Positions 25,858 through 38,880 of a stretch of 64,000 nucleotides of DNA are shown in pieces (positions within the stretch are counted from its first letter, which is position 1; every line of letters starts with the position of its first letter). Source of the stretch: Lucifuga dentata (lineage: Eukaryota > Chordata > Actinopteri > Ophidiiformes > Bythitidae); contig VXCM01002074.1 in assembly GCA_014773175.1 (NCBI GenBank), positions 61,196 to 125,195 of the forward strand. The letters are read 5' to 3'. Position numbers and translations under genes: made by a program. A model generated the notes under the pieces. That model had not been told where the DNA came from. It saw only the letters and a list, made by a program, of their open reading frames with translations, and did no database searches.

Positions 25858-26587
25858 TCTCAGTATGGTGCCCCATTGGTTGGCCTGCCTCTGGAGGTTA
25901 GCTAGAGAGTGTGTGGAACCAAGATAAGATTGATTGGTGCACATCTGCTCTGATCAATAAACAGATATGAGAATGCCACATATCTACAAAGCAGACTGTG
26001 TGGGACTGTTTCCACTGTATCCTTCCTGCACTGCTGTATGTCCTATGTATTACACACCCACACAGACACACAGGGTCCTTGGCTGTCGTAGTATGACTTT
26101 CAAAAGCAAATGGAAAACACTAAGTTTTCATTTCTCATCTCATTTTGTCATCAGCATTTCATCACAACAGTTTTATATTATTCACAGAACATTTCCTTTT
26201 ACATTACTTTATTCTTATGTTTATTAGTATCTTAATATGATTCACTACAAGGTACATTTAATTCATATAGTTTGAAAAGAAAACAAAATAAAAGACATTA
26301 CTATATTATGAAATATTAAGGCAGTTATACACGTCCATGCATGCATGTCTACAAACACACACACACATGCTTATTCGCATAGTGGCACAACTATCATCAG
26401 GATATTCAAGTTATGACCATAACAGTGTTATACAATTCAGTTTCAAACAAATGGTTTCAAACTGATGATAAAATTGAGCAGAATATTAGATTTCAAGCTC
26501 AATTGGTTTCTATGAATAGAAAGTAATGCATCACATCCCTTACATGATATATTAAAAGGATTTTAAATGAAACAAAGTAAAACAACT

Positions 26588-26705
26588 AGGGCTATCATGA
26601 TATCAGATTTTCACTAGATGATAATTGTGGCCAAAAGAATTCACAATAATGATATTTTCACAATATCTATAGAAAATTTGAAAAAAAAAATGATATCAGT
26701 TTATT
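26588..26705 (+). mobile_element. DNA-transposon-like remnant (GATATCAG type)
   Basis: GGGCTATCATGATATCAG, GATAATTGTGGCC and CACAATATCTATAGA resemble a common fish non-autonomous DNA transposon, hAT-like from memory. Only one end is clear, and the assignment is tentative. Confidence 0.35.
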
Positions 26706-26999
26706 GTGCATTTTGTCTCTTTTTTGGCAATTGAAATACACTCAAAATATGAGTGTATAGAAGAGAGTCTGTAACCATAACTGTACAAAAGCATTACAAA
26801 AACAGCAATTACACTTAATGGATAGTGTAAAGGGAACCAAATGAACTGATAAACAAAAGATCTACAAATCTAACAAGTAACCAGGAGAGAGAAAATCCTG
26901 TCAAGTCCAACACCATGATAACTTAGCCTTAACAATACAACTAAGACCTTAATGTAACATTTCCCATTTCAGGACTAGCAAACTGACTGCAGTTACTTT

Positions 27000-27570
27000 C
27001 TGTGCCGTGGCAAAATCGGTGAATTAAAAATTTTATTTTCCTACCTTACAGATCGCCATTGGTTTCAGTTCATTCTGGTACGCTATTAAAATCAACTTGT
27101 TGATACTTGGAATGTTCTTGGTATAGGTAATCCATCATCATGAATAAGATGTGTATTCAGGTTTTTTTTTTTTTTTTTCACAGTTATGTAATTTTAGTGT
27201 TTAAGCGCAAACACAAAAGTGCAGAGTGAATGTATGTCTCCCCCAGGGAATATTGTCCCAAAAGAAGACCTGCGTTTATGGAAAAATTTTAACGACCATA
27301 ACTTCATAAGGTTGCGTAATTAGCAGGCGAAACATTGATTTTTAAGGTGGGTGTATTGCTTTAATATTTTATTTTGAAAGATTAAGAGATTTTGCAAAAT
27401 ATCANTTAAGGTGGGTGTATTGCTTTAATATTTTATTTTGAAAGATTAAGAGATTTTGCAAAATATCAGGAGAGCTGAAATACCGTTTTATCCTATCAGT
27501 AACATAACATGAAAATTGAAAATTGGAAATATTAGGCTCAAAAATGCAAAATGGCCAGTATGGTCCTTTA
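27000..27570 (+). mobile_element. Inverted-repeat element, copy 2 (left end missing or eroded)
   Basis: It shares with copy 1 the AAATCAACTTGTTGA block, the AAGGTGGGTGTAT block and the right end CAGTATGGTCCTTTA. I could not find a matching left terminal repeat near 26950-27000, so the left limit is approximate. A 63 bp assembly duplication around the N at 27405 lies inside it, so the apparent length is inflated. Confidence 0.6.
27342..27468. other. 63 bp duplication around an N (assembly join)
   Basis: 27342-27404 is repeated exactly at 27406-27468 across the N at 27405, inside the inverted-repeat element copy 2. Confidence 0.9.
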
Positions 27571-28827
27571 AATTCAGAAAAGAAATTAGGAAGTACTTTG
27601 TTCAGAAATATCCACATTATGTGGTTCCTTCAGTGAAATCCATCCTCATATACCCATTGTGCTTCAAGTATCATAAAGATGAAAATTAGAATAAGTGAAA
27701 AGTTTCCATCTTTTGGAGATGTTTCAATTATTGTGATCTTTGATTTTTTTTTTTTTAATTAATTTTTTAATTTTCACATTCTGAGAGATTCAGAGAGCTG
27801 ATCAACATAATGAAATCTCTCGAAAGGGCTTTATGTCCATCAGTTCACGTTTTGTATAGTTTCTCATCTTCTTCAGTCTTGAAACCTCACGTGCTGTTTT
27901 GCTGTTTCCAAAAACAAGCTACATGCAAGTACTTAAAAATAGTGGTTCTCTGCTTGCCTGTGTCTGACCAAGTAATGGTTTTTAGTCTTGCAACCTCCAT
28001 TCAGCAGTTCCTGAAAATTGGAGAATACCTACCCTAAAATAGGAGCCAAGAATCATTCTGAAACTGTAGTGCCAGTACCAGAATGGGTCCTGTAAAACAA
28101 TTCCTGAGGTCCTGATATATGTTTCTATACATTTTAAAGGCACTGATGTGTAGTTTTGTGGTACTGCTTGTTATTTTTTATTGTAACAATCAAGCAGCCA
28201 TATGGAGTCCGATATGATATTGTAATGATGGTTTTTAAATTGACTCTGTAATTGACTTAAGGGGCTTTTTTAGTAACTTTACTTTGTCGGCTGTTACCTC
28301 AGCTGATTATCACATTATGTGACATATGTGTTTTGTTTAAAGGTTAAAAATGTATGGCAAAGTTCACACTAAGAGTTTTATAGCAAACGAGCCACATGAC
28401 CTCACCTGTCCTCTAATGCAGACCACCCCGGAGGCACTTTTGAATTAATAGTTTTTATTCTGCGTATATGCAAACATGATGCATGATCCCCATTTCTTTC
28501 TTTTTTGCTGCTGTCCTTCCTCTCTCCGTAGAGGACGGACAGCACTATGGACACTTTTCAACTCATCCATAGAACTCCATAGTGTTTCCCTTTCTCTTCC
28601 GTGTCCAACACATGTATGCAGCCACATCTCTTTAAACATATTTGTATATTTCCACTAATTCCCAAAATCCCTTTGACTTCCTTCTTTAAGTACCAAAGGA
28701 ACATAAACTTTTGGCTAAGTTAAGTGCTGAGTTGGAAATCTCTCTTTCTTTCTCTCTGATGAAACTTTTACAGGTATGAAAACCACTGGTTTGTTAGTTA
28801 CTGGGATAGAAAAAAGTGTTGAGTCAA

Positions 28828-28828
<1 letters not shown>

Positions 28829-28890
<62 letters not shown>

Positions 28891-28920
28891 ACACACAAGT
28901 TGGGCACACACACACACACA
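28829..28920. repeat. (AC)n microsatellite, compound
   Basis: A 56 bp AC array, then GACACACACACAAGTTGGGC and a second AC array to 28920. Confidence 0.95.
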
Positions 28921-29563
28921 TACATTGGGCATAAGTACTAGTTTACAGAGAGGAAGAGTGAGGCAGATGGAGAAATAGATGATTTTGCCAGGGCCATTCT
29001 CTATCTCTCATAACTAGCTTGCTCTCTGGAGACGTGGAATGTGGAATCAGCTTCTCTCTCATCTCCATTGAGAGGCCCCTCCAATAAGAGCAATTCTAAC
29101 CTTTTATTTTCTTCACAATCTCTTTTCATGGGTTTGTAATCCATTATTTAAAAAAGGAAATTTAACCTTAAAGTGCTTGCAGAACCTGAGCACTTTAGGC
29201 AACCAATCAATTGGGGGTCGGTGCAATAACATGGCCTCAGCATCGGGACTAAAGTAATTGCCCATTAGAGATGAAGTAACACGAACAAAAAGACTATGAG
29301 AGCATACAGTTTTCTGCTGAAATAATTCCCCTCATTGAGAGCAGCATGAGAAGGAAAGGTATTACACAGGGCAGGGAAGACATTGGGCTTGTTGAGAGAG
29401 CAGGGAGAAATCACAAATAGAAAAGAAATTGCTTTTGTTTTGAGCTATGTAACACAAATCTGATACTGTGCTACATCATAAGAATATATCTTAGCATAGA
29501 AACAACTGCTCACCTACTCAACAGCCATCTTGTTAAATCTGTGTAAAATGTTCAGATATACTT

Positions 29564-29672
<109 letters not shown>

Positions 29673-30248
29673 ATAGATAGATAAATGACAAGACAGTCAC
29701 TCCTAGAGAGCATGAACATTTTGACACATAAGCCCTTTTTACACCACGTGAAAATACAACCTTGTTATCTGGATTCTGAATGTGTGATGAGATCTCAGTG
29801 GGTGGGTTTTTATGCCTATGTCTCTTTGCTCCATGGATGAGCTTTATTCATAATAACCTTTTGTGTGAGCGGTTGCTGTTTGCATTCCAGGCGCAGGTCC
29901 CCATTTATGGCAAGTCACAACTCCAAAGTCACAATTTATAATAACTTTTATAATGAGAGCATGCTGAGAGTGTGTGGATCTTTGTGGGTGGATTTTTTTT
30001 TTTTCCTCACGAACATGTGCCAGCTGTATGAATTACATTTACATCTGGGTAGTTGCTACTGAGATCCATTGACAGTGTGAGCCAGACCATATCTGTATGA
30101 GGTGTTGCAGACTGGATTGTGGTCCGATCACAATGTGTTCTGACAGGCAAAACAATATATTAACACACGTGTGTTTTTGTGTATTGTGGATGAGCCTCCA
30201 TCTACCTGATTGCTCTTTCTCTTATCTATATGTTTTTATTAGCGACAG

Positions 30249-30330
30249 GTGTGTGTGTGTGTACATGTGTGTGCGTGTGTTTGTGTGCGCTTGTGTGCAT
30301 GCATGCATGCTTGCGTGCATGCATGCGTGC
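30249..30330. repeat. Alternating purine-pyrimidine tract (GT / ATGC)
   Basis: GT repeats followed by GCATGCATGC and GTGCATGCATGCGTGC; alternation is kept for most of 82 bp. Confidence 0.85.
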
Positions 30331-30443
30331 AAGCCCTGCTGTCAGTTGGGCAGAAAGAGCATGTAGAGCTGTTGTGCGTTATAACAATGATGCCAGCATG
30401 CCATCCTCATTACCAGCTCCCCAGCTCCCACACAAGCCATTTG

Positions 30444-30445
<2 letters not shown>

Positions 30446-30491
<46 letters not shown>
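30446..30491. repeat. (CT)n microsatellite
   Basis: Perfect CT array of about 46 bp. Confidence 0.95.
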
Positions 30492-30493
<2 letters not shown>

Positions 30494-31377
30494 GCCCCCT
30501 CTCTCCCCCTTGGCTATGTAAGCAATCTGCTAAATATTTTATCACCTCCCTGTTAAATCGAGCAGAGATGCTCCAAATAGTATCCCACTATCTCCACCAA
30601 CGCAAAGCGTATCGCGTGTGTCCTGCTCAACTCAAGACTAATTTGGTGGTTTTACTGAACCTTTTTTAAGGCCGTTGTGGTCTCCAACTGAGTGATTGAT
30701 AGAGTCACCATGATCAGGTTTGTTTCACATCCATCTCTGTGTTTTTGAAACAGGCTGGTACAATCATCGATCATTTTAATGTTCCTTAGTGTATTCTCAT
30801 AGATGAAGTGAAGTGATTAAAACTCCCTGGTAAACTAATTATTCTGAAGTTTAATCTCTTAAAAGTGAATGATTTAGAATAAATGGCTTTGTAGTAAACA
30901 AGGCAAAATGACATACTCTGAAGAACAATTCGAAACTTTTGACTGTCTGTCCTTCATTTTGGTGACAAGACTTTTTCCTTTGGGGAACCGTAGTTTTCTC
31001 CAAGCTGATAAATGCTTGCCTTGACTCTATAAAGCTGGCAATCTTATTTTATGAGACCCTCTACTATAGTTTTTATTCTTTTGTAATTGGTTAACCATGC
31101 TCTAAGCTTATTGCTTCACTTTGTTAAGATCAGTGGGCCATTCTTATGCAAAACACATAGCTACTCAGAATCTCGTCACCCATATGGACTTGGAGACTGG
31201 ATTGGGGAACAACAGATAATAAAGTCAGTGGAATGGAGTGAGCATTGATTGTCTCTAACAAGTCACATGGAGACAACCATGTGAAATAGGATGATGACAA
31301 ATTTACTGAATAATATCACTTTCTACCATAACATCTGTTTACTTATACATGTAGTTCAGTTTCATTTTAATCATCCA

Positions 31378-31378
31378 T

Positions 31379-31416
<38 letters not shown>
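31378..31416. repeat. (CCAG)n microsatellite
   Basis: About nine tandem CCAG units flanked by CCAT units. Confidence 0.95.
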
Positions 31417-31417
<1 letters not shown>

Positions 31418-33027
31418 TCCATTCATCTATCTTTGTGTGTATTTAGTTGACCATTTATTTTAATCTCACTCTGAGCAGTCATATGGACCTACATGACAAC
31501 ATGAATCTTCTCCTATTTTCCTTAACTGTCAGGCTCCAGCAGGCTTTTGACATGCTGGCACATTAATATTATAAATATTCAAATAACTTTATTTAACATT
31601 CTGCAGGCTGACAGTGGCAGCGGGAGATTCACAGCCCATTGAGCATGTGCGCTTCTTGGGGCTAAGTGCCGATTCATCATGGCTGCCTTACTGCTGTCTA
31701 ATGGCTGTCATCATGGGCCACGTGCACACATGCACACTCAAAAACACATATAAACACACAAATAAACACATATTGGGCAAAAGCATTGAAAAAGCCATAC
31801 AAAAATCTAATGTTCTATATAAATTTATCACATTTTTTTAATCCTACCCTAAGACCCTATAAACCTCATTTTGCTGCTGTAATGCTCTGCAATGGCTTAT
31901 ATGTCTTATTGGCCATAATGGCTTATTTTTCTATATTATGGTGGCCTAATTGTGTCACTTCATATTTTAAATAAAAGCAGCATAACATTAATTTCCATCT
32001 ATGAGAAATTCATGTTAAGCTAAGCTATGAGCAGTAAGACTTTCATTTTTTTTTTTAGATATAACAAGACTTGACATTATGATTTTATTCATTTATTAGA
32101 CAGAATCTTATCAAGCCAGAAAACTTGAAGGTCATTTACAGATTTGAGAATCTGAAAGCTTAAACACTTGTTATTTCTTTGGCTGGCTATTTACTATAAA
32201 CTTTTGTTTTTACAGTTTTTAGCTTTATAGGAATTGATTACTTCTTTATGTGTCTGATCTGGCTGTTTAAAAGAACTGGCAGGCATGACCCACAATAGCC
32301 CAGTAAGCTATTAGAGCCAATTCCAGCCCATTTAGCCTTGTCTACTTCTGTTCCACAGAGTTTACTTCATTTGTAGAGAGGCATCCATGGGCATACACAC
32401 ATACACACACACATACACACACACACACACACACACCAATGTCTAAGTCACCTTGAAGCCCAATTAAGTGAGCCTCTGACTCTTCCTGTTCCTATTAGTC
32501 TTCCAGCAGAGAAGACCACTGTGATGAAGAGACAAAAGATACTAGAAAGAGCAGAGAGTGAAAGACTTCTTGTTTCTATGGTTCTCAATAGGCTGAATAG
32601 GGGGATGGCAGAGAGCAGTGGTGAAAGAGTGTGACCCAAACAAAAACCTTTTGAATTCAAGGCCCAAACAGAGTGTTTGCAATGACCTCAAACACAGATG
32701 CACCACTCTCAATGCAATAACAGAGTCACTCCCTAATGATGCGAGGGGAATCTGGAGATTTTGTTCACACATAATGGAAATACTCACCACACACAGAGCT
32801 GTTCTTATCCCCCATGTAGAGAGACATAGTACTATTTCAATTATTTTTCACTGTCTCTGTCTCTACTTTCAGCCACTGCTTTTTGTCTTATTGTTTAACC
32901 TTGAGAGTCTTTCAGGCCGCGCTTTCAGTCACTAAACTTTTTTCCTCACACTTTTACCACATTTCAGTATTTCTCTTCATTGCTGCACATCAACTTTTTT
33001 TTTTTTTTTACATCAACTTTTCCAACT

Positions 33028-33099
33028 TCCTTTCCTTTCCTGTCCTGTCCTGTCCTGTCCTGTCCTTTCCTTTCCTTTCCTTTCCTTTCCTTTCCTTTC
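33028..33099. repeat. (CCTTT)n/(CCTGT)n pentanucleotide array
   Basis: Tandem CCTTT units with an internal homogeneous block of CCTGT units, about 72 bp, on a purely pyrimidine-plus-G strand. Confidence 0.9.
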
Positions 33100-34334
33100 T
33101 TCTTTTAGTGATGGACAGTGGGTGTGGAGGCCTATGAGAGACACAGAGACAGAGAGAGACAAAGGATTCCTTAGACTCAGCAGATGGCTGGGGCTTTGCA
33201 TAATTTGCCTGTCACCCTTGTTGGCAAAACACAAAAACCCAGCACAATGAGGGGTTCACTTCACCCTCTCACCCTAGATGTGACCCCCTCTACCCCACTC
33301 CATCCATCAAAACCTTCACCTTATACATTTAAGTTATGGTTGCAAAATATTACAACATAACAAAGACAAAATCTCAAATTATGTAGAAAAAAATCTGTTT
33401 CAATCCCTGTGCTGTCTTTGCGAGGGACCAGAAGTTAAATGTGAAGACCATTGTCAGTTTGGACAGCATGTAGACAGTCCTCATGCTCCTTCAACCATTC
33501 TCTCTTCTTCCCCTCTTCCTTCTCCTCGCTCTGGAGTACTTCTCCAGCAGACAGTAATGACGAGGCATGGTGAGGCTCCACAAAATGAGAAAATGCAAAC
33601 ACTCTATCTCCCCATTCCCTCCATTTGTTGATTCTCCCTCTCCCCTCATCATCATGTCGATCACTATTCACTGCTGCTAAAAAATAAAAATAAAAATAAA
33701 TAAATAAATAATAAAAAATAAAAAAATTAAAAAAAACAACCAAGCCTGATTGGTTTGACAGCAGAGGACCATATTTCAATTCCAGGAAATTGTGTCATCC
33801 CTTTTTAGAGGTTATCAGCAGGAAGATGGATGTAGATTATTCACAGCTGTGTTGTGGAATTTAGGCTGAGGATTTAATTAGAATTGAATTGCAATTATGG
33901 TCAGGCTGATGTAGCCCTGCTCAATTTACATGATGTAAAAACTATAGTCCACAAAGCAACCAAGAAGAATGTGTTGCCAGAGGTTAAAAGAAGGTCCAAA
34001 CTTTATATTTAATCCATGTTATCTGTATAAAATTTAGGTAGTCTCAAAATGTTACAGGCCTTGACTTTTTTTTCACTTGTACACTAGTGGAGGGGAAAAT
34101 AAATTTCAGTTCAGGTAGCTGACCTGATTGAAGCTGCTCAGCATTTAGCCCATAGGGAGAGATTGGTCTTTGCAGTAAGCAAATCCTATAAGCCAAAAAT
34201 GTATTTCTTATATTTGATTCTGTAAATCCATGTGCTTGCTGCAGATGTGTGTTTGAAATCAAAGTTAAGCTTAAAGTCTCTGGTCTTTGGGTCAAGACCT
34301 GCAACATGGCTGTTTGTGTAAATACAGTACTGCA

Positions 34335-34382
34335 CACACACACATACACACACACTCACACACACACACACACACACACACA
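34335..34382. repeat. (AC)n microsatellite
   Basis: AC array with CATAC and CTCAC interruptions. Confidence 0.9.
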
Positions 34383-35929
34383 AACAAATTATCTCAAACT
34401 GAACTTTGCATGTCAAATTTCATAATCTAATCATGTTTGCCATAATTCCCATGCACTTGAAGCAAACAGCAGTAAAGTTCTACTGTATGTGCTCTTAGTC
34501 TCCATGATTAAACATCAAGAATAATTATTTCTGTATAATCTGTGCATGTTATAACATTATACATTATCCTAATCCACCTTTTCTCTCTTAAAGTGGGCAG
34601 CAGCTCATACCGAACACGTTCTTAAAACCGTCACAATATGCAATTATCATGTAATTAGACAACTCCTGTAATCCTCCTGTAGCACTGTATCATTCTGTGT
34701 GTAATTGCATGTTTTCATTGACAGTGAATACAGCCTGTATTCTCTTTAGGGTCGGGCCCTGTGGTTCAGCAGAAACCAGAGGAAACATCTCCTTTCAGAC
34801 TGACAGACAGGGAAAGACTATGAAGCTCAATTTGGCAAAAGCAGCTGTGTGACAAATTATTGATCTTGTCTTTGTTGTCAGTCCACATGTCATGGACCCC
34901 CTGCTATGACTGTCTTCCGACAACACCCACTGAAGAAGACATTGCATGAATATTGAATCTTGAGAGCAACACGGGGGGAGAGGAGTGTGTTGCTCTGTGT
35001 GTGTGTGTGTGTGTGNGAGATGACAAAAGAAAGAAAAAGAGAGACTTGCTAATCCTCTCTTTGAGGACTTTGTGCTTTGTGCTCCATTTATTTACTGAGT
35101 TCCCACACTGGCAGGAGCCTGCTGCTTTTCTTCCAGACCAGACTGACCATAGCTAAACTTGAACATGCTGCCATATGCACCTATGTGCCCCCATTAAACA
35201 GTGAGGATTCTGTTTTTCCCTCACCTGCCAGGTTAACACAAGTTTAAAGTGACTGTCAGTGTGTGTGGTTTTATGGAGTTCTGATCAAGTCTGCTAACTT
35301 TCCAGCACTACATATCTGTGTGTTTCTGCTGCATTTTATGATGAAAAGGAACACGCTAAGGAAGAACAGACTCCATGTTAACAGGTTGAATGCTGTCTAC
35401 ATGCTGCAGCTTACAGCATTTCCTTGACTAAATAAGGGGAATGCAGCGTGTAGGTACATCCACCTTTATGTACTATTAATATGTCTTCTTGTGATACTGT
35501 TTGAAACACTTGTTTCAAATTGTATTTAATCAGCCCTGCTTATCATATGAGCAGTTAATAAATAATGAGTCAGTTAACTTCAAGCTTAAAGGAGTAACAC
35601 ATTAGTACACATTATTTTGACAGCTTAAATGATATGAAACAGAATGAAAAAGACATCTTATGACTAATTAAAAGGTTTTTCTGAGTGTTTGAAGAGGCCT
35701 TATTTTGGCAACCTGAACCTTGTTCTTGTTCCTCTACTACTTTGCCTGGTCTTAAATTTCAAAACCATTTTCCCAAAGGCATGGAAATGGACTGTTTTCA
35801 CAGGTCATTGAAATTAGGCCAGGATTACACTGTACTTGACTACCTGTACATATGATGTCTGCCACATGTGTGCGTTCTGTGTTCATTCTGCTGATGTCTG
35901 TGTTGATTCAAAGCATTGCATGTCCTCTG

Positions 35930-36315
35930 GAAGTTTTCCAACTTTAGTCATGGGATGTCAGCAGTGTACCATTGACAACCAGAAAAATGGCTGAAATTCT
36001 TAAGGAGAATCTCATGTTTAATCTTTAATCTTTAATCTCATGTTTTAAACATGTTTAATGGCCTCAAGTAGCATCTCCGTTGTCACCACTGCTGCTGTTT
36101 CTTTTACCTTCAGACATAAGTAAAATGCTGATCTACTTGATTGTTGCTGTTTTCATTTACACTAAAATCAGAATCAGATTTTAAGGTGTTCTGCCCTCAC
36201 TTTGCTCCCCATTGGATACAATATTTACTTCTACAGATTGACAAAAACTTTGTTCCCAATATTGCTCAAGTAGCATCATCTGTGTGTGCAACCGCATGCA
36301 TTGATAAAATTTATG
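35930..36315 (+). repeat. Old interspersed repeat, copy B (uninterrupted)
   Basis: This shares ordered blocks with 4905-5640 (AACCAGAAAAATGGCTGAA, GTTTAATGGCCTCA, AAAATGCTGATCT, CAGATTGACA, TGTGTGCAA). It lacks the LINE insertion and instead has a short TTTAATC triplication at the corresponding spot. No coding potential or terminal repeats were recognised. Confidence 0.5.
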
Positions 36316-36466
36316 ATAATCCTTAGGCTCCTGTGACTTTCTGAATCAGATCATGCAAGCTCTACATGGTCTGTGCGTGCCCTCATCAGTGAGGCATCTT
36401 CAGTAGTGTCTCCCTGGGTTCACAGTAATTGACGGTGTGTATATAGTCAAGATATGAAATCCCCCC

Positions 36467-36537
36467 NNNNNNNNNNNNNNNNNNNNNNNNNNNNNNNNNN
36501 NNNNNNNNNNNNNNNNNNNNNNNNNNNNNNNNNNNNN
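36467..36537. other. Assembly gap (71 N)
   Basis: The only long N run in the window. It is flanked by CCCCCC on the left and TCCCCCCC on the right, so a C-rich stretch probably blocked sequencing. Gap size may be an estimate. Confidence 0.95.
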
Positions 36538-37207
36538 TCCCCCCCAGATCGGCAGTAATTAAAATATTTTCCATTAGTGTTGTGCTGTAGGCTTGAATTA
36601 AATGAGTGATTTTTAAATCAGGATGTTATGTTCTTTGTGCTCAATTGACAGTTGCATCCAAGGCATATTGTACGGTGCACAATAAGGCCCTAATCCTCAA
36701 CCAGTTCAAAAACTAACAATGTGGCCAAGACCCTTCATTCGATAGCTTGTAGCCACCTACATACCTCAAAGGTTGTAGTTTTTTTTGACTAACAAAATTT
36801 GAAGAACCATATAAGAACTGAAAAATGGCCTTGTTGTTTGATACTTTTACAAATTTATGTCTGCATGCAATCTTACAAAATCGAAAAAGTTCTCTCTGAA
36901 AGAGCAGCGATATTATCATAGTGCTGCTGGGCCATTGTGACTGTCGTGCTAGGCTCGACTTTATAGTGGCATGATTCTCAAAAAGAATGATATCTGATTA
37001 GTCAAAGTCCGAATAGAGGCTGAAGCTTACAAACAAATGGATTTACTGTGTCGAGAATGTTCTCTAGGGGAGCTGGATGGGCTGAGATACAGAGATGCTG
37101 CCTTTGTGTCAAAGCCAGTGCGAAGCATAATAAGACCCTTTGGGGAATGAACCAAACAGAGTGATAGGGACACAAAGGCACACATGCACGTACACTCAGT
37201 CAATTTC

Positions 37208-37211
<4 letters not shown>

Positions 37212-37261
<50 letters not shown>

Positions 37262-37303
37262 CTCTTCTCTCTTCTTCTCTTCTCTCTTCTTCTCTCTCTT
37301 CTT
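37212..37303. repeat. (CT)n microsatellite with CTTCT tail
   Basis: 48 bp of perfect CT, then about 40 bp of irregular CTT/TCTC sequence. Confidence 0.95.
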
Positions 37304-38356
37304 ACTTGCTTGTTAGAATAAGCTGACCTTTATATTTCTGGCTGCAGTGGTTGCCTTATCATTATGTGTTTTGCTTTTGCAGGACTTTTGCGTTTCTTGA
37401 CTCATGCCAAGTTTATTATGTCAGCCAAGTGTCATGTCAGGCCTTTTTTTTTTTTTTTTTTTAAAGGATATTATAGTCTGTGCACACAGTCACATGCATG
37501 CAGGCATCCATACGTGCATGAGACTGGCTTCACACCCATCATGGTATGAATGGGCCAGATTCCCTCCTGCCCTTGTTTTCCTCTCGATCTCATGTTTTCT
37601 GCTTCCTTAATTCTCTCTCCACCACTGTCTTCCTTCTGGCGTGTTCTGCAAGGAGAGCAGTTGTAAAAGTAGTGTGACAATAGAGGTATTAACCAAATGT
37701 ATATTGAGCTTGCCTGACTCACGCTGTCATTATGATGCTTTTATGCCGCTAATGCCATGTGAATATGGCTGCTGCTCCCTGTGAAATGCCTTTGAGAGAG
37801 GGCCCTTTTACCAGCTCTTGCAGCCCTGCCCTCTCTGGTTGTGCAAACCTCATCTCAGTGCACACAGTTATTCAGTTTCATGAGCGCTTAATCTGGATTG
37901 GAAGTGTCTCCATTGTGCAAAAGATTTGAGAAGGAGACCTTGGCCAGACAAAAGGGGTTGTCTCCAGTTGAAGCTGGGGCCCTGATCCCATTCCCTCCCT
38001 TCCCATGTTTCCATACAGAAGCTCCAGCGGGAGTGGCTAATTGTTGTATGGAGAGGAAGAATGATGGGGAGTTGAGGGCCCCTGCCTTGTCCTCTTTAAC
38101 ACTGTCCCCAGTGGAATAAGAATATTTATTTGATCTAGCTCAAATAAGAACCTGTGATGCTGGCTGATAGTTAAGTTTGGTTGGATTTCACTCGATTCCG
38201 GTGTGAAAGACTTTGGAGCTGGAATATGTTGCCAACTCGAAGTGAAACTTTGAAGTCAAAGTCTATTGCCCAGGGCTGCTTAAGTTCAGGGTTAAATGAG
38301 ATTACACCCTTGATCTGTGCTAGTGCCATCTGATCTAAAGGCTTGCAAAGTAGAGA

Positions 38357-38396
38357 TGTGTGTGTGTGTGTGTGTGTGTGCGTGTGTGTGTGTGTG
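38357..38396. repeat. (GT)n microsatellite
   Basis: GT array interrupted once by GCGT. Confidence 0.9.
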
Positions 38397-38629
38397 CACA
38401 TACAAAAGTACCTTTGTGTGCATTTGCATCTGTATGTCTGTATATCTGTGTTTCGGACAGATTTGCGTATGTAAATTTATTTATGTATCTGATTTATTTA
38501 TGTCTGTTAAAACGCATGCATATGAATTCACAGGTGCATTTACTTTTGCTCAAAGGGAGTTGGAAATACTTGTTTTGTCCTGTGCTTGATCATGTTATAC
38601 TCACCACCCACCCTACATAAAAATATCAG

Positions 38630-38880
38630 GGTGGAAACACGGTGCAGAATTCTCACCAAATACCCCAGAGATCCACAGTTTGAGCCCCAATACAGGTAAC
38701 TTGATGCTCCACCAGCACCTTTTCTTGGATGGTTGGGTTGCCCACCTTCCCATTGAAACTAAACTCTGGCAGGTGAAAAGAAACAGCTGGTGACACCACA
38801 TGTCACTGAGGTAGGACATGGCTGGCTGCACCCTCACCAGGTCAACAGTAGAGTTTGCAGGGACCAGAACTGCAAACAAA
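38630..38880 (+). mobile_element. tRNA-derived SINE-like segment (diverged)
   Basis: GGTGGAAACACGGTGCAGAA and CCACAGTTTGAGCCCC sit at roughly the spacing of a degenerate tRNA A-box and B-box, followed by CAGGTAAC and CTGGCAGGTGAAAAG. There is no intact tRNA fold or clear poly(A) tail. Confidence 0.4.
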
